From Pinus tabuliformis (Eukaryota > Streptophyta > Pinopsida > Pinales > Pinaceae): 64,000 bases of DNA. The DNA is taken from positions 472,933,655-472,997,654 of the forward strand of contig CM062808.1 of NCBI GenBank assembly GCA_031772625.1, in the 5' to 3' direction. The position numbers and the translations under genes were made by a program. How positions within the stretch are numbered: position 1 is the stretch's first letter; each line of letters opens with the position of its first letter. This document shows, piece after piece, positions 22,071 to 34,368 of the stretch. The notes beneath the pieces were generated by a model. The model did no database searches. It was not told the origin of the DNA and saw only the letters and a program-made list of their open reading frames with translations.

Positions 22071-24404
22071 GCGGTTTATGCAAGGTTATTTTATGCAGCT
22101 GTGGTTTATACGTAGTTATTTTATAAAATACAGAGCATAGTCACCGACATCGAGCATCAAATTTCAACGCATTTTTGAAACCCCACGCGCATTCAACTAA
22201 AAGTAAGACGCAAACAGGCCCCACACGCAATTGGAGGTAAAACGTAGGCCCCACAAGATGCTCTGCACGTCATGAAAGCGTTAATTAACCAGTGGTCTAT
22301 AATAAGATTTTTTTGGAAGTTTTTTCGGTGGGTTTTTTCGGTCAAAATTTGGCAGTAATTTTTTGGGATCGCAAGTTTGATAGCTAATTTTTGCGCAATC
22401 AAGGCGTCCCAGGGGTTTTTCAGGGTGCTGAATCCAAATATGCAGTTAAAAAACCATTTTAACTGCAACAAATCGAGATTTAACCTCAATTTCTTCCGCC
22501 AGATTCCATCACCAAAATTTCTAAGATATCACATTATAAACAACTCCGTTAATTAAACGCCTATACATTTAAAAGAAAAAAATGCTCAACTGTCCAAAAT
22601 TTTGACAAGAAAGAATTTTCAAATGTGATTGTGAATATATAAATGAATTGAGCGTTTCCATAAATTTCGAAAGCATTTACACCGTAGATTATAGAACTCA
22701 GAATTATCATTCCAAAAGTTCACAAATAAAATTATCATTTCAAAAAAATCTTTACTAGCTTTCGAAAAAAATATATATTAAAAAATCAAAAACATTAACA
22801 ACTCACGATAAAACTACATATTTTCAAACTCACATTTCAAGATTATATCAATATTATAGTATAACTAGGTCAATATTAAAATATTTATTGATGGAATACT
22901 TTGCATTCCAGATGTTACACACTTTCCTTTGACTTTTAAATTCCTATTAAATTTTTAGAATTTTTTAAATTAAACATAAATATTAATTTTTAAAATATGA
23001 TGATTTTAAATGAAAATTAATACCACAAATAAAATTAATTACAAATAAATATTTTGAAGAATATAGTTATTATATTTAATGGTTATAAAAAAAATTAAGT
23101 ATATAGGTTTTGAATTTGATTTATTTGTAACTAAATTTTTTAGATTTTGAATTTGATTTATTTGAAATACAATTTTTTAAATTTTAAATATAATTTATTT
23201 ATAATTAATTTTTATTGTGTGGAAAAGTTGTTATTAGAGATATGAAAAGCTTGTATTTAAAAAAAAAAAATGAAATTGAAAATTGAAGGAAGTATTTTTT
23301 AAAATTAGTATAAATAATAATTTTGAACCAATACCATGTTAAGGGTTTCAAGTGTTTCATTTTAATTTAAAGCAAAGTTAAGTATTTAAAAATAATTATT
23401 ATTAAATGAATTAAAAATTAAAAGATAAATGTCTTATTATATTATGTAGTAAAAATATGGACATTGTATTATTAGAAGAAGCATTTTGCCAATTTTTGAC
23501 ATAAAGCATATGGACACACTAAGAGCAAAGACTACCATTCAAGATATTGGTCTATACATTGTCATGATGAAATGGATTAAAATTGGGGAATTGAAAAAAA
23601 AGATGTCAAACAAGCCATTAGAGATTCAAGACCTAATATAAAATATTACAATAAAATAATGGTGTGACATAGAGATTTGGTAACCACTAAAAATCAAAAT
23701 ACTCAATAGAAACAAATTAACATATATGACAAAATAAATTCAATTTCACAAAAAAAAATTAATAAATTTGATATTTTATCCAATTAATATGAAAAACTAT
23801 ATCAAGCAATATACAAAAATGAGAAATCAACTTTGATTAAACAATCTTTGAACAAGCTTAAGATACAAAGGCCAAAACTTCAATCTTCAAAAAGCCAAAT
23901 ATGATCTTCTTTGTTACAAAATAGACGACAAGAAGTTTGATATATTTGGAATTTTAATTCTTGGTGGTTTCATCACCTGGTCCAACTTCCTTTAGTGGTT
24001 CATATTTAGTTCAAAGGTTAAATGTCCATGGAGATGATGTCCTCATGTAGTTCAAGTTCCAAATCTTCCATTCATCATAACTTCTTTTGTGCTAAAAAAA
24101 TTGTACGCAAGTATCATGATTCTAAGATATTTTATGAAAACAAAGAATATGAGCCTTTAGTACTCTATGTCCTCTACAAAACCTATATTCTGGAATTTGC
24201 AACTTACCCTTCTTTCATTAGTTTGAGTTGGGTGCTTCTTTAAGGGTGGGTGATTGTATAAAAAAATTTAGTTTTATTCATAAAAATGTAAGTATGGGTT
24301 CGAATTCAACGTCAAATAGATTATTCATCTTGAAAGACATTTTTCTTTCCATTTTCCACCCACATACAATTTCAAAATTTCCAAAAAATATGTCTTGGCT
24401 ATAT
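22071..24404. other. Spacer upstream of the TNL gene
   Basis: 22,150-22,260 and 22,345-22,465 have recognisable relatives at 53,297-53,380 and 54,725-54,860 (reported separately). The rest, from 22,500 on, is very AT-rich and lacks supported genes. Short plus-strand frames at 24,022-24,419 have no recognisable content. Confidence 0.5.
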
Positions 24405-24553
24405 GTAATGCCTCATTAATAATAATAATAATAGTAGATAAGTAAAAGTGAGAATAAATAATTAATAAATAAATAAACTAACAAATAATTATAAACATTT
24501 ATTTTGTTTATTTATTTGTTTTTTATTATTATTATTATTTAATAATGCATTAC
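24405..24553. mobile_element. 149-bp foldback (MITE-like) sequence
   Basis: The ends gtaatgcctcattaataata and, on the opposite strand, gtaatgcattattaaataat are inverted repeats. The interior is a mirror of AATAAATAAA and TTTATTTATTT runs, so the whole segment can fold back. The flanks contain 'ctatat' on the left and 'actatat' on the right, a possible short target duplication. AT-rich simple sequence could produce part of this by chance. Confidence 0.45.
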
Positions 24554-25089
24554 ACTATATCTATACCAAATGCTTATGAAGCTTTAGTAAAATGTAAGTA
24601 ATCTTTTTCAACATAAATTATTTTTTAAAACAAAATGTATTAGGCTTAGCTCAATTAGGTTCTTAACAAAACTTCGGCTCGTCAAAATTTCCCAAATGAT
24701 TACTATTCCATAGATATAAATCTGCAAAAATGTTACGATATCTGATTTTCATTAGTTAGCCAAGTGCTTGTAATCAACACTAAAATCTGCACTAAAGGAA
24801 GGCTAATGAATCAAGTCAAGTTTTGTAAAATGTTGAGGGGAATGGTCATTTAATTCACTACAAAACCATTTCATTTCCTATCCTAATTCCATTCTTAATT
24901 CCTAATATATTTAAAAGAAATTTACCCTAATTCCAACCACTTAGGAAATGCCCACCTAAAGCACTAGAATGAATGTGAAGGTAAAAGTAGGCCTATCTAG
25001 GGCCTTAAACTTTAATTGGAAATTCTTTTAATACTTTTGTACCTACCTATGATTTCAAAATGCATGTAATATAACTTACTTATCTAGGG
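24554..25089. other. AT-rich spacer
   Basis: No gene or structured repeat is recognised between the foldback and the antisense chromovirus remnant. Confidence 0.45.
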
Positions 25090-27400
25090 AGTGTCCCACA
25101 TAAGAGTCCTATGGTTGAAAATTTTTGCGAGCATCCAATTCATGAGGGATGGATTGCAGATTTACCAAATGGTAGTGGTCACCCAAATCAACCAATTTCT
25201 TCTTCAAAAACACATGATGCTTAGTCTTTTGAACCTCAAAATTTTATCTTAATTAGGTATTATTTATACTCCTTACTCCTTGTCTCCGGACAAATTCTTT
25301 CTACCAACACCTCCTCAACTTGCACTAGCTTCTTTAATGGAATATGTTTTTAACAATCTACTACTAGTTCTTTGTCAGCTACCTTTTTTTCTTTAATTTC
25401 TTCATCGTTCTCATAATATTCACAACATTAAAAACTAGTGAAATTTCCAAATCATCAAATATATCCAACTTATACATGCATTATTAGAATTTTTTCAAGG
25501 ATTTCACATGGTGTTATCTTCTTATACTTTAGCTGATATAAGTTCCCTTAGGAAAAATTTCCTTCCTTAGATGATACATTACTAGGTCTCCTTCTAAAAA
25601 TGTCTTCACTACCATTTTCTAATCGTATTTCTCTTTGTACTTCCCATTACTTTGGAGCAACTTAATATTTACTTGATCGTGTACATCTCCCATGTACTCT
25701 ACAAATGTCACTACATATTCACTATTTGCATGTCCCGCAATTAGAAATATCACCAAATCTATCACTTCCTTTGGTGATCTACCATGCACACTCTAAAAAG
25801 GTAGTCTTCCATATGGATCTATTTACTAAATTGTTATAAGAACTTCTACTTTAATATTATATCCCATTACCTTGGTTTATCTCCTACCACATATCTTATC
25901 AAATTACGAAGACATACAATTATAACCTACATCATTCCATCCATTTAAGGATAATATGTAGACTAAACTACAACCTAGATCCCAACCTTTTCCTCAAGGT
26001 CTTCAAAAAACGTCTTAAGAATCTAGTATCCCTATTTGAAGTGATACTCTTGGGTAATCCATCCAACTGAACTTATTTTTTAAAGATAACAATATTTATA
26101 GCATCACTTGTCTTCTTTCATGTAATAAAATGTGAAATTTTTTAAAATATGTCCACAACCATCAACATTTAATTATTACCTCTTTGAGTTCCTTAGTAAT
26201 ACCAAAACAAATTCCATGTATAGATATCCCCAAGGTTTCTCTAGTAAAAGTAAAGGTGTATAAAGGTGTATAAAAACTTATATTTTGACCACTTCCTTTT
26301 GCATGATAATATATTTTAAAACCTTCAACCAATCCCCTCCCATCTCTATAGATGATTTATCTTTCTTCAATCAAAGGTTTATTCCTGCCATTGCCAAAAT
26401 GACCACCTAAACCTCCACTATGTCATTCCCCAAAGAGATTTTCTCTCATGGAGATTTTTAGTATGCACAACTTTTGATTCTTGAATTAAAATCCTTCTTG
26501 AACACAAAAAAACCAAATATGGATTGTTCCCCATGCTCTATGGACTATGGCTTTTTGCAAGCTTTCCAAATATCTAGAAAATCTACAGCATCCTCATATA
26601 AGCTTTCATATTATCTAGACTCACAATCTTAACAAACATAGTACTTAGTAACAATAATGTTGTACATAATGCATCACCAACCTTATTAATATTCCTCAAT
26701 CTATGCTTCAAAACCAATCAGGAACTTTGCAATAATTCAACCCATTTCATATGTCTCTAATTCAACTTTCTCTAAATGTTAAAATATTGAAATGTCTAGT
26801 GGTCACCATATAACACATATTCCTTGGGTAAAATATAGTGTCTACACTTCTTTTCTGCTTGAATTATGGATAAAAACTTTAACCATAAACATAGCACTTT
26901 ATTTGGGTTTCATTTAACTTTTCAATAAAGAAAACAATAATCTTACCTTCTTGATTCAATTTTGTTCCAATTACTCACTAACATCTCAATCAACTTAGAA
27001 AATTTTGTTGAAATATAAATGCTAATATTGATTATTTAGTAAGTTTCTTCTTCAAGATGTCATAATTATTTTTTGTAATTGGTGTCCACTGAAAGCTTCA
27101 CTTCTTCGTACATTTAGTGAATGATGCACATATATACCACTAATGTCTCAAATAAACTTCTTGTAGTCTGAAACATCTATCATAAAAAGTGATTTTAAAA
27201 ACAACCCATTCAACTATTACTCTTAACTTTCCTCTATCCATCATGAATCATTATTAGCAAACCACAAACCCTAATTACACCAACTCTTGTTCCATGACGG
27301 TACATTTATTCCGTCTTTAATTGGAAAATTTTGTGTCTTTAACATCTCCAATACTTGTTGTAAATGTTGGATGTGAAAAAAGAATTTGAAATGCTCATGC
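25090..27400 (-). pseudogene. Decayed Ty3/gypsy chromovirus, 3' half (RT end, RNase H, integrase, chromodomain)
   Basis: Read on the minus strand from 27,400 to 25,090, recognisable pieces occur in the expected order across many stops and frameshifts. The RT end has 'HLQQVLEML' (about 27,360) and 'DYKKFI' (about 27,170). The RNase H tail has 'RDMKWVELLQS' (about 26,750). The integrase zinc region has 'HSGGLGGHFGN' (about 26,410). The integrase core has 'GLPKSITSNRDTRFLRRF' (about 26,050) and 'YNNLVNRS' (about 25,830). A chromodomain-like 'SKEYKQYLIK' lies at about 25,260, followed by an 'EEEI' block. The chromodomain places it in the chromovirus branch of Ty3/gypsy. The gag-PR-RT half is missing here. 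A complementary half of what looks like a related element is at 59,462-60,890. Confidence 0.8.
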
Positions 27401-27409
27401 TTGTGGAAC

Positions 27410-27884
27410 TATGATTCTTCCGTGGATTGTGTATCTAGCAAATAGAGAAAGGGATTTTTATCTCTCAAAATAAATACCTCGAGGAAATAATGAGGAAATG
27501 TGCTATAGAGGAATGTAAACATATAAGTACACCCATGGCAACAAGTTATAAACTCAGTAAGGATAATTAATATACAAAGGTAAATCAAAGTATGTATCAG
27601 TCTCTGATTGGAAACCTACTTTGTCTCACAACTTCAATACCAAACACCATGCAAGTAGTAGGTTTGGTGGTAAGATTTCAATCAAACCGAAAGGAAACTT
27701 ATATGTAGGTTGTTAAGAGTATTTTTAAATATTTCCAAGGAACTATTGATTTTGACTTGTGGTACTCAAGGAGCAAATATTTCACTCAAACAACATATAT
27801 AGATGCAGATTGGGCAGGTAGTGTTAATAATAAGAAAATCACAAGTTGATCAACATTCTTCTTGGGAAATTGTTTAGTATATGT
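27410..27884 (+). pseudogene. Ty1/copia stub (end of RT and RNase H), cut by the gypsy 5' LTR
   Basis: Plus-strand pieces in shifting frames read 'EKGIFISQNKYLEEIMRK', 'ISTPMATSYKLSKD', 'MYQSLIGNLLCLT', 'VVKSIFKYFQGTIDFDLWYS' and 'TYIDADWAGSVNNKK'. This is the typical copia RT tail and RNase H ('ADWAGS'). The reading ends at 'FFLGNCLV' just before the first base of the gypsy 5' LTR (27,885). The gypsy element therefore probably inserted into this copia copy, although I could not find the continuation on the other side of the gypsy element. Confidence 0.8.
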
Positions 27885-30182
27885 TGTAGTTGCTGCAATA
27901 CCCTCCAAAATTTTGGCTTACACTCAATTTTAGAGCCTTCCTTAGTGTTTTACATTGTTTTTGCAAACACTAGAGCTCATTTCATGAGTTTTCTTGCAAT
28001 GCTTTGGTCCCTTGTGCATGTCGGGTTATCTGTTGTCTTTTGGCATGTTTGGCTGTCATGCAATGTTTGCAAGCCTATTCTGATGGTTTCGAAGGTTAGT
28101 CTTTGTGTATATTAGTTGTCCTAACCATGTAAACATTTATCACATCCATACACAAAGTCTTGAGCACTGTCGCACAAGTGTCATCACGGTCATCCTAAAG
28201 CCTATCTTAAGTGTCACACTTGTCGTATCGTGTCGTGAGGTAATCACAGAGAGGGAAATAGTTTGTTCATGTGTTCTTATGATCTATGTTGTCGTGTCAT
28301 CAAATTATGCTAAGTGTGTAATCACAGTCAAGGTTCATCACATTTCATCACTTATCCCACACAACCATTTTCGAAAAAATCTTCCCGATCGAGAAACTTA
28401 GCTTCACAAGACCCCAATTGAACTATGCATTACGTAGTCTCAACCCTCTAAGCTATGACCTTTCTTCTTGGAATTGCGCAATGCATAGTCCCCGTCCTCG
28501 AGGGCTACTTCTCTGAGTAATTCCTATGCACAGCTCCCGATCTTGACCCCCATAATTGCGCAGTTATGTCTCCCGGCCTGCCTTGAACTGCACACTTTGC
28601 ATCTTCAACCCTCAAAATTTTCCCTTGGTTGTTAGAAATATGTAATGTGCAAAATCCAACCTCCGTTGACATCGAAAACTACATAGTTGGCTTTCCAAGT
28701 GTCCTTTCCCTCAACTGGACCCCACTACCTCCAAAAACTTTGTAATCTTGTCCTTCAAGCCTCCCTCAACTGCACATTGCCCAATCTCAGAGCCCAAGCT
28801 CTCCCCCTGACTACTGGGACTGTGAAATTCACAGTCACTGAGCCCCTCTTCCAAGTCTGTCACCATGCCCTGGGCTCAGTTGATGAATCAGAATGCATCA
28901 TCTTAGACTAGGGGATTTTCGGATTGATGTCGTCTCATCATGAGTGAATTGCGGGAACAGGTACATTATCCTGTCATGGTGAGATGATGGAGAAGGAGAA
29001 GTAGGAGGGAAGCATTCCTAAAGACTCTCTTGTAACTAAACTCACAAAAATATCAATCAAGAGAAAGAGAAGGGACACACAAGTTTGCAACCACATTCCA
29101 AGACTAAATATCATTAAAGATTTTGCATCACCAAGCCATGTGAAGGTGAAGAGAAAGCATATCCAATAAGAGATCCAACACTTAACAGCAATAGTGACTT
29201 GACATTGCCACATCATCAAGCAGTCCATGTCAGCAGTGTCATGTCATGAGTGGTCATATGCCACATGACTATTGTGTAACATGTATATTGTATTCAAATT
29301 TATTGTAAAGTGGAAGTCCAAAGGACACACATGTAATTTAAAGAGTCATGTAAGTTGAAAAGTCATAGGAATTTAAATGGTAATGAGGGTAGTCAAAGAT
29401 TCACCCTTGGTTATATATACTCCCTCATTATATGAGCAAAAGACTTTTCACCTTGGCTCCTCCCACAAGGCATTAGAGAGATCAGCTAGTTCTCTGAGGA
29501 GCAAGGAGTGGCTCCAATGTCCCACTATTGGGGCTTAGTGATATACATTGTAAACATGTGTCTTTGACATTTTACTTTATAATAGAAACCTTTAAGGCCA
29601 GCATGTTCTTCATGCATTGACTATGAATGCTTGTAAGATTGTTTTGTGGACATTTGTATTTCATGTTTGCATTCACATGTGCTAAGATAGTTGAACTATT
29701 TCAGTTATTTTAGTATTTATCTTATTGAGAATGTGTTTTAATGGTTGTTATTGTTGTCCCATCCTTGTGGACTATTCCGCAGGATACGAGACATATCCTT
29801 CCTCATTTATTGCTTGTAACGACCGTCACATCCGTTGTGGACTATTCTGCTGGATGTTAGACGGATCCATCTGGTTCATGTGTGTCTCTTCTTGGGTGGT
29901 ACTATTACCTCTCACTTAGAGGCTCACTTTTCTTCCCCCTCTGCAGTAGAAGAACCTTGACACAGTTGCAACTAAACACTCACCATCCACACCCCCTTGC
30001 TTTCCGAAGACACCACTGCATCCCCCTCTCGTGTTGATAGCTAGATTCAAGGCAAATATTTAAGGATTTGGTAACTGGGCCTTTATACCGGATGGAAAAC
30101 CTACACCAAACAGTGTGAGGTCTAATTGGGACTTCATAATGGGGAGATCCCATAAATATTGGTGGGTCCATCACCGTCAACA
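27885..30182 (+). repeat. 5' LTR of the gypsy element
   Basis: The LTR is about 2.3 kb. It starts TGTAG and ends in caaca just before the putative primer-binding site. A TATATATA box lies at 29,412-29,419, a plausible LTR promoter. Upstream, between about 28,400 and 28,620, the motif 'aactgcgcagt / attgcgcaatgcatagt / aactgcacactttgc' recurs at short intervals; the same motif is amplified in the 3' LTR. Near the end, 'gtggactattccgcaggat' and 'gtggactattctgctggat' form a ~70-bp imperfect duplication (29,767 and 29,836). The 3' edge is set by the primer site, not by LTR alignment. Confidence 0.7.
29412..29419 (+). promoter_or_regulatory. Putative TATA box of the gypsy LTR
   Basis: TATATATA in the context ccttggttatatatactccc, within the 5' LTR and about 770 bp before its end. 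Its position is consistent with the U3/R boundary. It is inferred from sequence only. Confidence 0.4.
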
Positions 30183-30186
30183 TTTC

Positions 30187-30203
30187 TGGCGCTAGAAGGA
30201 GGG
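30187..30203 (+). other. Putative primer-binding site of the gypsy element
   Basis: tggcgctagaaggaggg follows the LTR end after a few bases. Plant Ty3/gypsy elements commonly begin their internal region with a TGGCGC-type tRNA complement. I cannot confirm which tRNA it pairs with. Confidence 0.45.
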
Positions 30204-30679
30204 CAGTTAGTATTTTATGGCTGATAAACGCATTGACCCCATCATTCCATCTTCTGGTCAAGGTAGCAATGTTCATTACACCCCCTACTCGTGCTTCTGA
30301 AGTTGGTGACTCTTCTCAGCTTAGCCTTGGATATGAAATTTTGTATGATCAGATTCAGGCCATCCGCCTTATAACCCGTTAATTTGAAAAATTTGTTGGA
30401 TTGATCCCGGGAGTAATCAATCTTCCATATTCTCCAAAGAAAAACAAGAGCACCTCCACATGGATAGTATTTTTTACTCTTGAAGACGTGGTTCTTGCCA
30501 CTCTTAAATAATTATCAGACTCTGTGGAAAAATAATAAGAACCCCCACTCTTTCATGGTGGTGATGGAGACAACGTTCCACTCTCAGACACAACTTTTGG
30601 CAGGACAAGCGGATAAGAAGAAGAGGAAGAAGAACCATCAGAATATGATAAAGAAGAGGAGGAAAACGAAGAAGGAGAC

Positions 30680-32151
30680 ATGGCAGACCAAAATCTAGAC
30701 TTGATGACTCAGGGCCCACTCACAATTCTGGGTGTTCTACACAAGATGCCAAGGCATTCAGAGAAGCTCTTAACAAAGTATGACCCTGATAAGACAATGA
30801 AGGTTGAAGACAATCTGGACAACTTTTACCTGCATTTGCAAAAACTTGAGGTACGTTACAACGATGTTGCATGTAGATTTTTCCCATGTACCTTGGATGG
30901 TAGAGTATTTATATGGTATCACAACCTTCCTCCAAACTCCATCCAAAATAGGAGGGGATTTAAGAAGATCTTCCTTGAAAAATTTGTTGATGATAAGACT
31001 CCCGCCATGTTATTGAAAGGGCTAGATAATCTTAAGATGGAGAAAAATGAAAAGATGAAATATTTTAACCAAAGGTTCAATTGCATATTGAACAAATTTC
31101 CAGAAAACACTAAACCTAATGACTCCATCACCATATATTACTATACCTCTTCCTTGCCAACAAGCATTGCGAAGTCTTTGAAGCAAACTGTGAAACAAAC
31201 ATTGACAAAAAATTATGAAGAGGTTATCACTGTCAAGAAGAACTTGCACGCAATTGGAGTCATCTCAAATGATGAACCAACAAAAGACTCCAAGGACATA
31301 GGTAACAGGTCTTAGGCCCCTATGAGCAAGGCTAAAGAGAAAGAACCATTTGATCTTGAAAGCTTGACTCATATTTTCAAGTCTCTTTCTAATGAAATGA
31401 CAGAGTTAAAACAGAGGACAAGTGAGACCACTATGAGCAACAAGCCTCCCAGATTCAACTTGTTCATAAGGACTACAACTTATAGCAGTAGCAACAACCA
31501 ACTGTTAAAGTTTGCACAGAGATCCAATGTTCTGTGGGACATTGAGAAGTTGTGCACAGAATAATATTGTGTGTTTCATCATGAACACCATTCAGAGAAA
31601 ATGTGTTCACAGTGGAATCAAGCCATGAGCATGGTTGCTATGCAACTTGTTGATTTGGTAATGGCTGAAGAGCAGACTGAGCCTATAGAAGAAAATGAAG
31701 AAGCTATTGTAGCCTATGGAAATCTAAGTGTCGGGCATGAAATGAATATGTTTAACTGTATACTCAAAACCCAAAAGATATTGTCGATAAGTAGACTTTG
31801 AGTCACAGTCTGACCCAGAAGCAGACCAATTGGTACAACTTGAGAAGCCAAGGCTCGGCCACTGTAGTTGAGTTATCAAAGCATAAATTCAAAGAAAATT
31901 TGTTAATGAAAATCAACCCACCGGCCAACTCAACGCAGAATACTCAGAGAAAGTTCGGGAAATCAATCTCAACAAAAAGTGTTTCTGTCAGCAGTAAGGA
32001 CATAACCATCACACCGAAAACCATAGATCAAGTTACATCCCCAGACACCTCGACCATTCTTCCCGTTGTGGACTATAGCATAGTTGATGACATGAAGAAG
32101 GTTCATGTGAAAATTTCATTGTTTGAATTAACAAATATCACGAGCCATTAG
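30680..32151 (+). pseudogene. Gypsy gag and gag-pol linker
   Basis: The frame 30,680-31,315 encodes a retrotransposon Gag-type sequence: 'FYLHLQKLEVRYNDVACRFF', 'TLDGRVFIWYHNLPPNSI', 'FKKIFLEKF' and 'MKYFNQRFNCILNKFP' (capsid-like helices with the conserved W). Same-strand frames at 31,322-31,564, 31,571-31,801 and 31,798-32,151 continue as hydrophilic linker sequence with stops between them. I do not see a clear CCHC zinc knuckle. The protein would form virus-like particles in the cytoplasm. Confidence 0.75.
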
Positions 32152-32259
32152 GACATCCTCTTACGAGCACTTGGGAAAACCTCCACAGCTAACACTACCT
32201 CTTCAGACAAGGGATATGGTAAGTCTCCTAGTTCTCTTGAATCTGTACTCAGTGCATTA

Positions 32260-32760
32260 ATGATGGATTTCAATACACTCTGCCCACCTTTATTGTTAAC
32301 TTTCGAAATATTCAATTTCAATACACACAATTGATTGGTTGATTTTGGTGCATTGGTGAACGTAATTCCATTATCTGTTGCCAAGAAAATCAATGCTAAA
32401 TGGTACAAAAGAGATGCACAAATTATTCAGCTGGACATGACTCATGTATAGACAATTGGTGAACTCATAGATGTTATCAAGCGCTTATCATCCGATGAAC
32501 GAGTCCACCAATGTATCAACATAGTGATTGTGGACATTCAGGAAGCATATGGAGTGTTGTTGAGTAGAGATTGGTCTAGCAAGCTACAAGGATACTTTTC
32601 CACAAACTGGTCACACTTATGGCTTTCGTATAGGGGCATAAATAATAAGATCTGGGTAGAATCATAGAGATATATGAAACACACTATCACTCCCTTGAAT
32701 GGACATAATGAACCGATGGCTTTTGCAGAATCACTTTTTGGCAATTGCTTCCTTGAAACT
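32260..32760 (+). pseudogene. Gypsy protease region
   Basis: In broken frames, 'DFGALVNVIPLSVAKKI' (about 32,341) resembles the retropepsin D-x-GA-x-x-N active-site block; the usual Ser or Gly at this point is replaced by Phe. 'QCINIVIVDIQEAYGVLLSR' then 'DWSSKLQGYFSTNWSHLWL' (about 32,511-32,630) is the conserved segment after the protease in this gypsy group. Several stops interrupt it. Confidence 0.65.
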
Positions 32761-32811
32761 TAACTGGGGTGTTATCTTGCACAACCATCCCCAGTTCCAC
32801 TAGATACACAG

Positions 32812-33180
32812 TTGGATCTCATTCCTTGTCCAACTTGTGATAATGAAATTTGTACAATTAACAGTAGTTGTAGCAGTACTAGTGTAGTTCCTAGTCCCTA
32901 TACATATGATATTTGGACTATGTACTTCAATGGTTCCAAAATGCAGGAGGGCTCTAGAGCTGGTTGCGTTTTAATGGACCCACTGCAGAGAAAGCATTTG
33001 ATCTCTAGTTGCTTGGAATTTGAGTGCACAAACAACACTGCAGAGTACGAAGCACTCATCTTGGGCTTACAAAAGTCCATTGACCTCAATGTTGCCATCC
33101 TGAAAGTGGTAGGTGACTTAGAAATTGTGGTGTGATAGGTACATAAAACCATACATTGTGTGTCACCTCATCTTAGAAGT
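32812..33180 (+). pseudogene. Extra RNase H-like domain upstream of RT
   Basis: The open frame 32,812-33,135 contains WTMYFNGSKMQEGSRAG, LEFECTNNTAEYEALILGL and VVGDLEIVV. This is the order of a type-I/archaeal-like RNase H (D...E...D). The first catalytic Asp of the usual YFDGS is Asn here, and GDSE is GDLE, so this copy should be inactive. A stop precedes a 'VHKTIHCVSPHLRSYQQEI' continuation. The domain lies between protease and RT, while the standard gypsy RNase H follows RT at 34,369. I recall dual-RNase H plant gypsy elements, but cannot confirm which lineage has this order. Confidence 0.75.
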
Positions 33181-33567
33181 TATCAACAAGAGATATTGTG
33201 CTTCATGTCGAATGTTGATGTATTTAAAGACACAACGATCAATGAGGACAAGCACAAAAAGGCATTGCAGGATGTAGTGAGTGAAAGCAAAGGAAACCTC
33301 CTCCCCAAGGGTGTGGTATCATTGAAAAAATTGTATGACTTGCAAAATTGCTTCTGGGGACCTATCAATGTTAAGACCCATAGTTCCACAATGTCGCATG
33401 AGTAGATTAACTTGGGAAAGGATAAAGATTTGAAATATGTCAATCTCAATACTTGTTGCACACCACAAGATTGATAAGCCTTTAACTACTTATTCAAGAA
33501 GTATTGTGATGTCTTTGCATGGACTTGCAATGAACTCAAGACGTATGCCACACGAGTCATCCAACAT

Positions 33568-34347
33568 ATGATACTAATAAAGGAAGGGGCCAAGGCATTC
33601 CAAAAAATGCTAAGGAAAGTAAATCCAATGCTTGAGCCTCTTATTCAGAAAGGGTTTAGAAAATTATTGGATGTCCGGATCATATACAAAGTACGACACT
33701 CAACGTGGGTGTCAAATTTAGTCCCATTGAGGAAGAAGTCCAGGGAGATTCGCCCGTGTGTAGATTTCCAAAATCTCAACCGCGCCTCGGACAAGGAAAA
33801 CTACCCCATGTCGTCCATGGAAAAAATATTGCAAACAATATCGGGGTTTGAAATTTTTTCTTTGTTAGATGGTTATATTGGATACAACCAAGTTCTGGTT
33901 ACAAAGCCTGACAAACTTAAAACCGCGTTCCAAATGAAGTCGGGCACGTTCACATTCAGACAAACGTTGTTTGGGCTAATCAATGCTAGTGCACCATTCC
34001 AACGTGTTATGGACATCACTTTCTGCAGAATCATTGGGCAGAGCGTAGTGGTTTATCTTGATGATGTAACAATGTTCTCCAAATAAAGGTCAAACCACAT
34101 ATGCCACTTAAAGAATATTTTTGAGCGATGTCGCAAGTACATGATATCCTTAAATCCCAAGAAAAGTATCTTCGCAATGTTCAAGGGTAATATCTTGGGC
34201 CACATCATTGCTAAGAGTGGGATTAAGGTAGACCTAGACAGGTTCAGGACAATCACGAAGATTCCCTTCCAAGTGAACAAGAAGGCCATGCAGTCTTTCT
34301 TAGGGAAAATTAATTTCCTCCTCAAGTTCATCTCTGACTATGACTAG
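33568..34347 (+). pseudogene. Gypsy reverse transcriptase
   Basis: The frame 33,568-34,086 carries NPMLEPLIQKGFRKLLD, STWVSNLVPLRKKSREIRP, CVDFQNLNRAS, FSLLDGYIGYNQV, TFRQTLFGLINASAPFQRVM and the catalytic VVYLDDVTMFSK (about 34,050). After a stop at about 34,085 the thumb continues at 34,141-34,347 (ISLNPKKSIFAMFKGNILGH and MQSFLGKINFLLKFI). The catalytic YLDD is intact. The product would copy element RNA to DNA in the particle. Confidence 0.9.
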
Positions 34348-34368
34348 ATTTTCAAACCAATATAGGAG

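Noticed and set aside
22193-22489. Minus-strand 98-codon frame upstream of the TNL
   Set aside because: No recognisable content, and the same DNA has a diverged copy at 53-55 kb in which the frame is not kept.
28105-28401. 98-codon plus-strand frame in the gypsy 5' LTR
   Set aside because: It lies inside the LTR, is not kept in the 3' LTR, and has no domain.
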